Origin: CAYHSR01 sp043821725
GTDB taxonomy: Bacteria > Patescibacteriota > Patescibacteriia > Magasanikbacterales > GWA2-37-8
Direction: 5' to 3'
NCBI GenBank assembly: GCA_043821725.1
Contig: JBDRCM010000006.1
Location: 1 to 64,000 of the forward strand
DNA: 64,000 nucleotides
Position numbers and translations under genes: made by a program. Below the pieces are notes generated by a model that saw only the letters and a program-made list of their open reading frames with translations, was not told where the DNA came from and ran no database searches. Shown piece after piece: positions 8,207 to 16,582 of this stretch. How positions within the stretch are numbered: the first letter of the stretch is position 1; each line of letters begins with the position of its first letter.

Positions 8207-9229
8207 ATGACGATCAAAGAAATACAGGAACATGAAAAATGGGATAAGTGGATACTTCAAAACGCTCAGAACGGGTCTTTTTTGCAGTCATGGGAATGGG
8301 GTCAAATTGTTGAGAGCGAAGGCGCCAAAGTAAAGCGCATATCAATTGAAAAAAATGAACGAATAATATGCGTCGCTCAAATTATTATCAACACAACTCC
8401 TCTGGGATGGCAATATGCCTTTTGCCCAAAAGGCCCAATTTTCTCGAACAACAATTCAGCTGATGATATTTCCAACGCTTTTATTAATTTATCAAAATAT
8501 CTCAAAAAAAATGAAATTATATTCTTAAGATTTGAACCCGGCAAAAAAATTACGCTCCCTGAAAAAGCGCAAAAAACTTTGGATATAAACCCAAAGGCAA
8601 CTGCGATTCTTGATCTGACGGAAGACCTTGACGTTACCATGTCACGCATGAAATCCAAAACAAGATATAATATAAATTTATCAGAACGGCATGGACTGTC
8701 CATAAGCCATGAAAAAAACTTAAATGATTTTCTTAAGCTTTCTGCTGAAACTGCAAAAAGGAACAACTTCAGACTGCACAATCCAAAGCACTACCGCGCA
8801 ATATTGGAATCAAATTCCAGCTATCAAATTTCAGCTACCCGCGACAATTCAATAATTGCCTCCAATGTGTTTATGCGATTCAACAATACATTCACATATC
8901 TTTACGGTTCTTCAGAATATAACAGCAGAAATTTAATGGCTCCGTATTTGCTTCAGTGGGAAGGAATAAAGCTTGCCAAAAAACTTGGTTGCGCGCGTTA
9001 TGATTTTTTCGGGATAGCTCCGCTTAAGCGTTCCGCTAAAATAGAAAAAAATCAAAACGATAATGACGGCGAAGATTACGATCTTACGCACCAATATGCA
9101 GGCGTAACAAAGTTCAAGTTGGGATTTGACGGAAAAAGAGTTGAAAATCCCGGAACTTTTGATTTTGTGTTTAATAAAAACAAATATCTGACATATAAAC
9201 TGTTGAGAAAATTAAGAAGAATGTTATGA
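8207..9229 (+). CDS. FemAB/FemX-family aminoacyl transferase
   Basis: 340 residues with the tandem GNAT-fold architecture of FemAB proteins: SFLQSWEWGQIVESEG near residue 25 and MKSKTRYNINLSERHGL near 150. The C-terminal half has the NLMAPYLLQWEGIKLAKKLG and YDFFGIAP blocks typical of the family. These enzymes use aminoacyl-tRNA to add residues to the peptidoglycan precursor, building the interpeptide bridge. The amino acid cannot be read from the sequence. A promoter lies upstream, and a MITE-like element starts at the stop codon and separates it from the transporter gene downstream. Confidence 0.88.
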   Translation: MTIKEIQEHEKWDKWILQNAQNGSFLQSWEWGQIVESEGAKVKRISIEKNERIICVAQIIINTTPLGWQYAFCPKGPIFSNNNSADDISNAFINLSKYLKKNEIIFLRFEPGKKITLPEKAQKTLDINPKATAILDLTEDLDVTMSRMKSKTRYNINLSERHGLSISHEKNLNDFLKLSAETAKRNNFRLHNPKHYRAILESNSSYQISATRDNSIIASNVFMRFNNTFTYLYGSSEYNSRNLMAPYLLQWEGIKLAKKLGCARYDFFGIAPLKRSAKIEKNQNDNDGEDYDLTHQYAGVTKFKLGFDGKRVENPGTFDFVFNKNKYLTYKLLRKLRRML

Positions 9230-9380
9230 GCTCATGTAGAGTTATCCAACATAATGCGCTATTACTATCAAAATGACAAATGTTAAAAAATGTCTGTCAT
9301 TCTGAATCCCGACTAAGTCGGGACTCAGGATGACAGGTGAAGGGCTCAGGATGACATAGTGCTAAACTCTGTATGAGTTC
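9229..9380. mobile_element. MITE-like element, family 1, copy 1
   Basis: The ends are GAGCTCATGTAGAGTT and AACTCTGTATGAGTTC, imperfect terminal inverted repeats. The interior carries CATAATGCGCTATTACT, a CATTCTGAA...GGATGACAG arm pair, and the palindrome TCCCGACTAAGTCGGGA at 9307-9323. The same ends and interior recur at 52791-53093 and inverted at 55325-55550. There is no coding capacity. The left end overlaps the stop codon of the FemAB gene. Confidence 0.75.
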
Positions 9381-9389
9381 ATTAAAAAT

Positions 9390-10640
9390 ATGGTAGCCAT
9401 AAAATCAAAAAAATTAAAACGGGCATGGATCAAGGTGATATTTTTCTTCAGTATTATCGGTCCGGGAATTATTGCCGCCAATGCTGACAATGATGCCGGA
9501 GGAATAAGCACTTACTCGGTTGTAGGAGCTGAATTTGGAACTAAAATGCTGTGGGTGCTTTTTTTGCTAACTTTTTCCTTGGCCGTTACGCAAGAAATGG
9601 GCGTGCGAATAGGCCTGCGAACCCGCCAAGGGCTTGGTGGCGTAATAAGAGAAGTTTTTGGAATAAAATGGACTGCTTTTGCAATGATTGCTCTTCTTAT
9701 CGCCAATCTTGGAACAATATCAGCGGAATTTGCCGGAATTGGAGCTTCTTTTGAAATTTTCGGAATTGCCAAGTACATTACCGTGCCAATTGCCGGCCTG
9801 ATAGTGTGGCTTGCTCTGTCGCGCGGTTCATTCAAATCAACCCAGCGTATATTTTTAATTTTTTCGGCCTTCTACATAGTGTATGTAATCAACGGCTTTT
9901 TGGTAAATGCCGATTTTGGACTGGCTCTGTATGATTTGACGCATCCAACTTTAGAATTCAATTATCCTTTCTTAATTACATTAATGGCTCTAATAGGAAC
10001 AACGATCACGCCATGGGGCCAATTTTTTATTCAATCATATGTGGTTGATAAAGGCCTTAATCTCAAACATTACAAAATAGAAAAAGGAGAAGTTTTCATC
10101 GGCGCTCTCATAACAAATTTGGTAAGCTTTTTTATAATCATCAGTGCAGCTTCAACTTTGTACAAATATGGAATAAGCATTGAAGGAGCTAAGGACGCAG
10201 CAATGGCTCTAAAGCCGATAGCCGGACATTTTTCTGAAATATTATTCGGATTCGGGCTGTTTGCGGCTTCAATGCTTGGAGCTTTCATACTGCCGGCAGC
10301 CACGGCCTATGCGTGTTGTGAAGCGTTCGGATGGGAATACGGATTCAACAACAAATGGTCAACCGCAAAAGAATTTTACACTATCATCCTTATTGCAATA
10401 ATAGTGCCTGTTATGCTGGTTATGATTCCCAAAATACCTCTTATAAAAGTAATGATACTTTCCCAAGATGTAAACGGAATACTACTGCCGATTATACTGA
10501 TTTTTGTAATGAAGATAATAAACAATAAAAAAATAATGGGCGACTATACCAACTCTCGCTTTTTCAATTTAATAGCATGGCTTACCATAGCCGGCATAAT
10601 TGCGGCTACCGTTGTGCTTGTTGCTTCATCATTCCTGTAA
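9390..10640 (+). CDS. Nramp-related divalent metal transporter
   Basis: 416 residues and about 11 hydrophobic segments, matching the Nramp/SLC11 fold. The first helix, after SIIGPGIIAA, reads NADNDAGG (31-38) where Mn/Fe Nramps have the DPGN metal site. The sixth helix has TTITPWGQFF (about 204-213) where classical members carry the metal-binding MPH. This places it among Nramp relatives with an altered ion site, some of which carry Mg2+; the substrate is therefore uncertain. A soluble MgtE-like regulator-type protein is encoded at 55703, not adjacent. The gene's stop precedes the recO start by one base, so the two are probably cotranscribed. Confidence 0.85.
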   Translation: MVAIKSKKLKRAWIKVIFFFSIIGPGIIAANADNDAGGISTYSVVGAEFGTKMLWVLFLLTFSLAVTQEMGVRIGLRTRQGLGGVIREVFGIKWTAFAMIALLIANLGTISAEFAGIGASFEIFGIAKYITVPIAGLIVWLALSRGSFKSTQRIFLIFSAFYIVYVINGFLVNADFGLALYDLTHPTLEFNYPFLITLMALIGTTITPWGQFFIQSYVVDKGLNLKHYKIEKGEVFIGALITNLVSFFIIISAASTLYKYGISIEGAKDAAMALKPIAGHFSEILFGFGLFAASMLGAFILPAATAYACCEAFGWEYGFNNKWSTAKEFYTIILIAIIVPVMLVMIPKIPLIKVMILSQDVNGILLPIILIFVMKIINNKKIMGDYTNSRFFNLIAWLTIAGIIAATVVLVASSFL

Positions 10641-10641
10641 T

Positions 10642-11358
10642 ATGCAAGCAATCGTTTTAAGACGGAACAATTTTAGAGAAAACGACCAGATAATAACTTT
10701 TTATACGCGCGAGGCAGGCAAATTAGAGTTGCTTGCGCGCGGAATTAAAAAAATAGCAAGCAAAAATTCTCCTCATTTGAGTTTAGGATCGCTGGTCAAT
10801 ATGGAAATGGCAAACGGCAAAGAAATAGATCATCTGACAAAGGCCGTTTCAATAGACAGCCGCGCCAAATTAAGGAGCGAACTTGATAAAGCAACAACCG
10901 TTTCAAAAGCATTGGATTTTACCGACAGAATTTTGGAATCAAAACAAATTGACGAAGGCGTGTTTGATCTGCTTGATGGATGGCTGGTTTACGTTCTTGA
11001 AAAAAATATCCTTGCAAATCAAATGTTATATGGATACATGCTATGCTTGCTATCACAGCTGGGATTTAATCCCGAACTGGAACAATGCGTAAACTGCGGA
11101 GCAACCAAAGAGTGTAAAGGGTTCAGCAATCAACTTGGTGGAATTGTATGTAATGCCTGCTCGCAGAATAATAATGAAATTATTGAGCTTGATGACGGCC
11201 GGTTGCAAACAATTCAAATTTTAAACAGCGCTGACTGGGAAAAAATCAATGACTTGCCAAATGATGAAAATTTGTTTATGCTTATTACTGAATTCGCTCA
11301 ATATTGCGGAAACAAAAAAATAAGATTCAGCCCGCTGAAAAGCGTTAACATCAGCTGA
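10642..11358 (+). CDS. recO: DNA repair protein RecO
   Basis: 238 residues from the ATG at 10642 (MQAIVLRRNNFRENDQIITF), a standard RecO start with the OB-fold. The frame extends upstream, but that part overlaps the transporter gene and is not RecO-like. The C-terminal half has the zinc-finger pairs CVNC (about 149) and CNAC (about 170). RecO anneals SSB-coated DNA and loads RecA together with RecR. It starts one base after the transporter stop and is followed 32 bases later by asnS, so transcription is probably continuous. Confidence 0.9.
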   Translation: MQAIVLRRNNFRENDQIITFYTREAGKLELLARGIKKIASKNSPHLSLGSLVNMEMANGKEIDHLTKAVSIDSRAKLRSELDKATTVSKALDFTDRILESKQIDEGVFDLLDGWLVYVLEKNILANQMLYGYMLCLLSQLGFNPELEQCVNCGATKECKGFSNQLGGIVCNACSQNNNEIIELDDGRLQTIQILNSADWEKINDLPNDENLFMLITEFAQYCGNKKIRFSPLKSVNIS

Positions 11359-11390
11359 ATGGCTTACACGCTGTTTTTTAAATAATATCT

Positions 11391-12689
11391 ATGGCTATTG
11401 TAAAAATACAAAATTTGGCAGAATATGCCGATCAAGAAGCAACAATAAAGGGCTGGGCATATAATAAGCGGTCTTCCGGCTCCATTATATTTATCCAAAT
11501 CCGCGATGGATCCGGATTTGCCCAGGCAATAATGGCAAAGGGCTCTGTTGGTGATGACGCTTGGAAGGAGGCCGACCGACTTACCGCTGAATCAACAATT
11601 GAAATAACCGGGCTTGTAACACGACATCCAAAAAAAGAAAACGTTTTTGAAATACAAGCAGAAGATATTAAAATAATCCATTTGGCTGAAGAATATCCAA
11701 TTGCGAAAAAAGAGCACGGTCCGGATTTTTTAATGGAACACCGCCACTTATGGCTGCGCAGTTCAAAACAGTGGGCAATTTTGCGCTTGCGAGACGCTAT
11801 AATAACTGCCATAAACCAATATCTGCATGAATTAAATTTTATTAAAGTTGACTCTCCAATTTTCACTCCAAACGCCTGCGAAGGGACAACAACTCTTTTT
11901 TCTGTTCCATATTTTGATCTTGGAACGGCCTACTTATCTCAGACAGGCCAACTTTATATTGAGGCGGCAATCGCGTCAGTCGGCAGGTGTTATGATTTTG
12001 GGCCGACTTTTAGAGCGGAAAAATCAAAAACAAAACGGCACTTAACTGAATTTTGGATGATGGACGCTGAAGCGGCTTTTGTGGAACATGAAGAAAACAT
12101 GGATATTCAAGAAGGAATGGTAAAATTCATAGTTAAATACTGCTTGGACAAATGCAAGACAGAGCTGGAAATGCTTGAAAGAGATACCGCGCCTTTAAAA
12201 AAACTTTTGGAATTACCGTTTACGCGCTATTCATATTCTGAAACAATTATAAAACTCAATGAACTTGGTTCTGACATTAAATATGGAGAAGACCTTGGAA
12301 ATGATGATGAGGGAACGCTAACTAAAGACTCTGACGTGCCTATTTTTATTGAGAGATGGCCGAAGGCAATAAAACCGTTTTATATGAAAAGAGATCCTGT
12401 TGATGAGAATTTTGTTTTAAATGATGACTTAATTGGAATTGAAGGCGCAGGCGAACTCATAGGCGGAAGCCAGCGTGAAGATGATTATGAACTGCTTTTA
12501 CAAAGAATTAAGGACGAGGGACTCAACCTTGATGATTATCAATGGTATCTTGATTTGCGACGCTACGGCTCTGTGCCTCATTCAGGATTTGGTATTGGAC
12601 TTGAGCGTACAGTCAGATGGATAGCTAATATAGAGCATATTCGCGAATGTATCCCATTTGCCAGAACAATTTCTAGATTAAGACCGTAA
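11391..12689 (+). CDS. asnS: Asparaginyl-tRNA synthetase, archaeal-like type
   Basis: 432 residues, class IIb synthetase. The N-terminal OB anticodon-binding domain (about 1-100) includes GWAYNKRSSG and QIRDGSGFAQ. The catalytic core has the motif 2 block FRAEKSKTKRHLTEFW and motif 3 GFGIGLERTVRW. The active-site segment CEGTTTLFSVPYFD and SQTGQLYIEAA fit AsnRS of the archaeal and related type rather than bacterial AspRS; discrimination from archaeal-type AspRS is from memory of family patterns. It charges tRNA-Asn in the cytosol. It follows recO closely on the same strand. Confidence 0.88.
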   Translation: MAIVKIQNLAEYADQEATIKGWAYNKRSSGSIIFIQIRDGSGFAQAIMAKGSVGDDAWKEADRLTAESTIEITGLVTRHPKKENVFEIQAEDIKIIHLAEEYPIAKKEHGPDFLMEHRHLWLRSSKQWAILRLRDAIITAINQYLHELNFIKVDSPIFTPNACEGTTTLFSVPYFDLGTAYLSQTGQLYIEAAIASVGRCYDFGPTFRAEKSKTKRHLTEFWMMDAEAAFVEHEENMDIQEGMVKFIVKYCLDKCKTELEMLERDTAPLKKLLELPFTRYSYSETIIKLNELGSDIKYGEDLGNDDEGTLTKDSDVPIFIERWPKAIKPFYMKRDPVDENFVLNDDLIGIEGAGELIGGSQREDDYELLLQRIKDEGLNLDDYQWYLDLRRYGSVPHSGFGIGLERTVRWIANIEHIRECIPFARTISRLRP

Positions 12690-12763
12690 TAATTATTGAT
12701 AGGCAACCAATTAATCTTAATTTCAAATCATAAAAAAATTTCATCCATACTCTGCTTTGCTGT

Positions 12764-12792
12764 TTGACTTTTTAGCGCAAATCAATTATGAT
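12764..12792 (+). promoter_or_regulatory. Promoter for tRNA-Leu(CAA)
   Basis: TTGACT (12764-12769) and TATGAT (12787-12792) with a 17-base spacer. The predicted start is within a few bases of the mature tRNA 5' end at 12804. Confidence 0.65.
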
Positions 12793-12803
12793 GTTTTAAT
12801 TAG

Positions 12804-12885
12804 GCCGCGGTGGCGGAACTGGTAGACGCGCACGACTCAAAATCGTGTGGAGCAATTCATGTGGGTTCGATTCCCACCCGCGGCA
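12804..12885 (+). tRNA. tRNA-Leu(CAA)
   Basis: 82 bases. The acceptor stem GCCGCGG pairs with CCGCGGC. Anticodon loop CTCAAAA gives anticodon CAA. The variable arm is long, as expected for class II tRNA, and the T-loop is GGTTCGATTCC. CCA is not encoded. Bases 12868-12886 at its 3' end are repeated exactly at 12997-13015. Confidence 0.95.
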
Positions 12886-13015
12886 CTGAAAAAATACTCT
12901 GATATTTTAATTCTTCATTGGGTTCGCCCTATACCAGAGCGAAGCTCGGTATAGGGCGCCGTGTACCATCCCGCCAAAGGCGGGGCTGGTTCATGGCGAT
13001 TCCCACCCGCGGCAC
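12868..13015 (+). repeat. Direct repeat of the tRNA-Leu 3' end flanking a 110-bp insert
   Basis: The 19-mer CGATTCCCACCCGCGGCAC occurs at 12868-12886, inside the tRNA, and again at 12997-13015. The intervening 110 bases hold two hairpins: CGCCCTATACC/GGTATAGGGCG at 12925-12958 and CCCGCC/GGCGGG near 12970-12984. This layout is what an att site duplicated by an element integrating at a tRNA 3' end looks like, here with only a remnant between the copies. Confidence 0.8.
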
Positions 13016-13277
13016 AATAAATACGTGAAAAAAAACACGTATTTATTTTTTTTAAAAAAAAATATTTTTTCAAAACTGTGTATAACTTTCATTGACACTA
13101 TTTATTTTTTTGACAAAAAGTTCTATAATAGATACAGGTCGAAAAGAAATTTTTTACACGAATGCTTGTAGTGTAAAAATTTTTCAAAAAAAGTTTTTCG
13201 CCGCGGCGGAAGAATTTACATTATCCTTGTTTTCTTAACTTCAAAATAGAAAACAAAAAAAGAAAGGGGGTGACAAT
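13016..13277 (+). promoter_or_regulatory. Leader of the Lys-rich gene
   Basis: A -10 box TATAAT lies at 13124-13129. TTGACA occurs at 13092 and 13110, but neither is spaced correctly. An AT-rich inverted repeat is at 13149-13159/13171-13182. The strong ribosome binding site GGGGG lies at about 13266-13270, eight bases before the ATG. Confidence 0.4.
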
Positions 13278-13454
13278 ATGCCAGCAAAAAAGAAAGTTGC
13301 TAAGAAGAAAGTCGCCAAAAAGAAAGTAGCAAAGAAAAAAGTTGCTAAGAAGAAAGTCGCCAAAAAGAAAGTAGCAAAGAAAAAAGTTGCTAAGAAGAAA
13401 GTCGCCAAAAAGAAAGTAGCAAAGAAAAAAGTTGCTAAGAAGAAGAAAAAATAG
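13278..13454 (+). CDS. Histone H1-like (VAKKK)n protein
   Basis: 58 residues: MPAKKK, then ten VAKKK pentapeptides, then KK. It has a strong ribosome binding site upstream and a clean terminator 18 bases after the stop, so it is a real, probably well expressed gene. The composition is that of the Lys/Ala-rich tails of bacterial H1-like proteins and suggests non-specific nucleic acid binding or nucleoid compaction. The DNA is built of a 45-base unit encoding three pentapeptides with rotating Val-Ala codons (GTTGCT, GTCGCC, GTAGCA). It is repeated three times without change at 13296-13430, then partly. Confidence 0.8.
   Translation: MPAKKKVAKKKVAKKKVAKKKVAKKKVAKKKVAKKKVAKKKVAKKKVAKKKVAKKKKK
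13296..13442 (+). repeat. 45-bp tandem repeat, about 3.3 copies
   Basis: Units at 13296-13340, 13341-13385 and 13386-13430 are identical, followed by a partial fourth. Synonymous differences exist within the unit but not between units, so whole-unit duplication is recent. Confidence 0.9.
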
Positions 13455-13471
13455 TATTTTTTAGCACAGAT

Positions 13472-13500
13472 AAAAATCCTCCGTTTTCGGAGGATTTTTT
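13472..13500 (+). terminator. Rho-independent terminator of the Lys-rich gene
   Basis: ATCCTCCG TTTT CGGAGGAT followed by six T. Confidence 0.9.
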
Positions 13501-13530
13501 GTATGCATAATTCATTCAAACTGCCAGATG

Positions 13531-14901
13531 CTAAAATAATCTATTTTGGTTCGGCTTGATAATTCCTTCCGGAAGAACGTCAACTAAGCCAAATTCGCCG
13601 TCGTAACCGGGCTTTACTTTTACTTTCTCCTGACGCATGTTATTAATAGCAATCCAAATATTTTTGTTACTTGTGTTCTCCATAATTTCCTTTTGGCTCG
13701 CACTGATCAAAACATAAAATTCATTTCCTATGTTGCGAATCATTTTTTCATATTCATGATTCACTTTCTTGCTTTTTGATCCGACTGAAAAAACTCGCCC
13801 AATTATTTCGCGGAGCGGTACAATATATTTATGAGAAATAAATTTATCTTTTTTAATATCATTCAACTCTCTATCAGCCAAATCATCAATTCTGTGCAAA
13901 ACGCCAACTGTAACTTTCTTTTTACATTTTGAACAAATATAATTCGCTTTTTTTGTTTCTTTGGGTTCCAAACAAATTTTGCATTCTCGATGTCCGTCGC
14001 AATGATATTTACCTTCTTCAGGATAAAATTCTATTGTGTATAAAAATTTTTCCTTATCCCCGGTTTCAATAATTCTTTTTATTTCATCATAAGTAATTTT
14101 TTTCTCGTCTTCAAAAGCAAAAACATTTGCTTCTCTACCAAGATTATTTAAGCTGTGCGCGTCTGAATTTGATACCAGTGTAATTTTATCAAGCGCGCTT
14201 AAACGATGATTCATCATTGGATCACTGCTCAAGCCGGTTTCAATGGCGCGCACATGCGGAGTCAATTCTTCAAAGCATTGCTCCAAACTGCCATATCCGG
14301 ATTTTGAACCAAATACGGAAAACCACGGGGTCCAAGCATGCGCAGGTATCATCATCATTCGGTCGTCAATATCAAGCATTATTTTTAAAATTTCCTTTGC
14401 TTGCAAGCCCATTATGGGCCTACCATCTGACTTTAAATTAACCCCTCTTTTTTCCAAAGCACCATTAAACTTTTCCACTGCTGAAAAATCAGGTGCTAAA
14501 ATAATTAAGTGCAGTCGTCTTGTTGCGTCTTTATGTTTGTATATGCACGAAATTTCAGTGCTTAAAATAAAACGGACTTTATCTATCCCGCTTAAAGTGA
14601 CTTCTCCTGCCGGGAAAGCCAGTCGGCTGGATATATTTTTTGGAAGTGCAATATCGGAATCTTCAATATATGAATCCACTAACTTTTGCTGGTCGCTTTT
14701 TAATACAAACATGCCGGAATTTTCTTCTTGCAAGCAATCCTTAATATGCTGCCACCATAACGGATGTGTAAAGTCAGATGTGGCAACTATATCAATTCCC
14801 TTACCAACGCAGGCCACTACTATTTTCGGCAATTCCAAATCTTTCGAGCATGCGCGCGAATATTTTGAATGTATATGGAGATCTATAATTTGCTTGATCA
14901 T
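13531..14901 (-). CDS. Endonuclease Q-like PHP-domain protein
   Basis: 456 residues. The PHP metal motifs are visible: DLHIHSKYS at 7-15, PAHAWTPWFS in the middle and SNSDAHS later. Next comes a Cys/His-rich zinc ribbon (YHCDGHRECKIC ... ICSKCKK), then GVLHRIDDLADRE, a signature of the EndoQ family. EndoQ, known from Thermococcales and some bacteria, nicks DNA 5' to deaminated bases such as uracil and hypoxanthine. The gene is last in the 13-gene minus-strand array and overlaps the citryl-CoA lyase-like gene by four bases, which implies cotranscription. No partner repair gene is adjacent. Confidence 0.85.
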   Translation of the reverse strand: MIKQIIDLHIHSKYSRACSKDLELPKIVVACVGKGIDIVATSDFTHPLWWQHIKDCLQEENSGMFVLKSDQQKLVDSYIEDSDIALPKNISSRLAFPAGEVTLSGIDKVRFILSTEISCIYKHKDATRRLHLIILAPDFSAVEKFNGALEKRGVNLKSDGRPIMGLQAKEILKIMLDIDDRMMMIPAHAWTPWFSVFGSKSGYGSLEQCFEELTPHVRAIETGLSSDPMMNHRLSALDKITLVSNSDAHSLNNLGREANVFAFEDEKKITYDEIKRIIETGDKEKFLYTIEFYPEEGKYHCDGHRECKICLEPKETKKANYICSKCKKKVTVGVLHRIDDLADRELNDIKKDKFISHKYIVPLREIIGRVFSVGSKSKKVNHEYEKMIRNIGNEFYVLISASQKEIMENTSNKNIWIAINNMRQEKVKVKPGYDGEFGLVDVLPEGIIKPNQNRLF

Positions 14902-15638
14902 AATTGTCTTGCGGATTTTCCAATGTATTTGGCTTCGTCTTCATTCAAGCGCCTTAATCCGTTCTCGCCTGTCATTTCTTCATAAATGTGAGCGACCAAA
15001 CCAGGAACACGGCCGATAATGAAAAACCCCTTTGCCATGCGCCAATCAAATCCCATATCTGACATAATCGCGCCCATTGCTCCATCAACATTGATCGGCA
15101 ACGTCTTGAATGAAATTTTATTTAATTGTTCATGTATTTTTTCAGCCAGTACGCAATGATCGCCGTAAATTTGAGTATCTTTGGCAACTTGAAATAATGC
15201 GACACTGCGTGGATCTTGTTCTAAAATTTTGTGGCCATAGCCCGGAATTCTAATTTTCTGCTCTTTTAACTTCTTTACCAAACCCGCAGGATCACTCTCG
15301 TTGATATTTTCTTGAAAAAATTTAGCAGCTCCTTCAATAGCGCTTCCATGCAACTTCCCCATAGCCAGTATGCCGGCCGCAAGAGCCGTATGCATGCTGT
15401 TGCCTGTTGAAACAACCATGCGCGCGGTCATGGCTGATGACACTCCGATTCCATGGTCAATGGCAGCTGTAAATAAGGCATTCATCATTCTGCTTTCATT
15501 TTCATTGGGCAGTTCGCCTTTTAGTGCCAAGAAAATAGCTTCCACAAATGATTTTCTCTTAATTAAATCCTTTAGGTCATAACCGCGGATAATTTCCTTA
15601 TTGTCCGCGATATGACTGATGGCGGTTTTCCATTTCAT
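14898..15638 (-). CDS. Citryl-CoA lyase-like protein (citrate synthase superfamily)
   Basis: 246 residues, much shorter than citrate synthase (about 400) and matching the C-terminal lyase domain of ATP-citrate lyase or free-standing citryl-CoA lyase. Visible blocks: AIDHGIGVSSAMTARM, GKLHGSAIEGAAKFF, IPGYGHKI (catalytic His context) and INVDGAMGAIMSDMGF (catalytic Asp context). The expected reaction is citryl-CoA to acetyl-CoA plus oxaloacetate. It lies directly after SucD-like and SucC-like genes, so the three can form a two-step citrate cleavage system. A related hydroxyacyl-CoA substrate cannot be excluded. Confidence 0.78.
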   Translation of the reverse strand: MKWKTAISHIADNKEIIRGYDLKDLIKRKSFVEAIFLALKGELPNENESRMMNALFTAAIDHGIGVSSAMTARMVVSTGNSMHTALAAGILAMGKLHGSAIEGAAKFFQENINESDPAGLVKKLKEQKIRIPGYGHKILEQDPRSVALFQVAKDTQIYGDHCVLAEKIHEQLNKISFKTLPINVDGAMGAIMSDMGFDWRMAKGFFIIGRVPGLVAHIYEEMTGENGLRRLNEDEAKYIGKSARQL

Positions 15639-15690
15639 AATGTTAATATTTCATGAATAATCCCAAATCAATAATCATTCAATGCGATTT

Positions 15691-16581
15691 CTAGACAAAA
15701 TCTTTAATCAAGTCAACAAGCTGTTCATATGTATCGGCAATCAAAGCGCCTTCTTCAGCAAGAGCTTTTTCTTTTTCAGTTGCGCTCTGACCTCTGGCAA
15801 CTATAGCGCCGGCATGGCCGATGTTCATTCCTTCGGGCAAAATATTTGCAAACTTGCCTCCTATGTAAACAGCGAGTGGTTTTGTGAATTTTTTTTCTTT
15901 TATCAAATCTATAATCTCAAACTCATATCCGCCACCATGCTCGCCAAAAATGACAACTGTTTTTGTCTGTTCATCGTGCTCAAACATTTCAAGCAGATCC
16001 GCGTAAGTCGTGCCCATCAAAAGATCTCCTCCAACATGAATTACTGTGCTCTGCCCAAGGCCGGCTTTTCTTATCTGCCAAGACAGTTCGTTGGTCATTC
16101 CGCCGGATCGTGAGATCACTCCAACACTGCCGGGTTTAAAAATTTCATCAACCAATGGCCCGCCAACAACTCCAACTCTGCCGATTCCCGGAGAAATATA
16201 TCCAAGCGAACTCGGGCCGATAACGCGTATATTTTTTTCTCGGGCATTCGCAAGACAGTAGGCAGTATCCTTGATCGGGACACGCTCTGTCATGATATTT
16301 ATGGTTGGAATATTATTTTGAATGGCTTCCATCATTGCCTGCTTTGCCGCAAAAGGCGGAACATAGATCGCACTTGTATCAACATTGAAAAATTTTTCCT
16401 TGACTTGCGCGATGGTGTCAAATACCGGAATTCCAAATACTTGCTCTCCGCACTTGCCCGGACGCACGCCAGCTACGACATTGGTGCCGTAATCCAGCAT
16501 TGCTTTTGTTGCGCGCTGGCCTTCTTTGCCGGTAATACCCTGAATTACTACGCTTGTTTTTTTATCCAATAAGATCGGCAT
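15691..16581 (-). CDS. SucD-like acyl-CoA ligase alpha subunit (citryl-CoA synthetase-like)
   Basis: 296 residues. It has an N-terminal CoA-binding Rossmann domain (VIQGITGKEGQRATKAMLDYG near 12-32) and a C-terminal ligase domain with GHAGAI, whose His256 is the expected phosphohistidine. The family forms acyl-CoA from acid, CoA and NTP. Its length and motifs are close to SucD of succinyl-CoA synthetase. The linked citryl-CoA lyase-like gene, and the absence of other TCA genes nearby, point to citrate rather than succinate; this is inference. It starts one base after the SucC-like gene. Confidence 0.82.
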   Translation of the reverse strand: MPILLDKKTSVVIQGITGKEGQRATKAMLDYGTNVVAGVRPGKCGEQVFGIPVFDTIAQVKEKFFNVDTSAIYVPPFAAKQAMMEAIQNNIPTINIMTERVPIKDTAYCLANAREKNIRVIGPSSLGYISPGIGRVGVVGGPLVDEIFKPGSVGVISRSGGMTNELSWQIRKAGLGQSTVIHVGGDLLMGTTYADLLEMFEHDEQTKTVVIFGEHGGGYEFEIIDLIKEKKFTKPLAVYIGGKFANILPEGMNIGHAGAIVARGQSATEKEKALAEEGALIADTYEQLVDLIKDFV

Positions 16582-16582
16582 A

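Noticed and set aside
13092..13129. TTGACA/TATAAT promoter for the Lys-rich gene
   Set aside because: The two TTGACA boxes lie 26 and 8 bases from the -10, neither a usable spacing; only the -10 is kept as a weak candidate.
13278..13454. Tandem repeats as a CRISPR array
   Set aside because: Units are contiguous without spacers and encode protein; no CRISPR array was found anywhere in the window.
13241..13519. Phe/Leu/Ala-rich repeat ORF on the minus strand
   Set aside because: Mirror of the Lys-rich gene; no start context, and the plus strand has a ribosome binding site and terminator.
14243..15019. 258-codon plus-strand frame
   Set aside because: Antisense to the EndoQ-like and citryl-CoA lyase-like genes; no protein signature.
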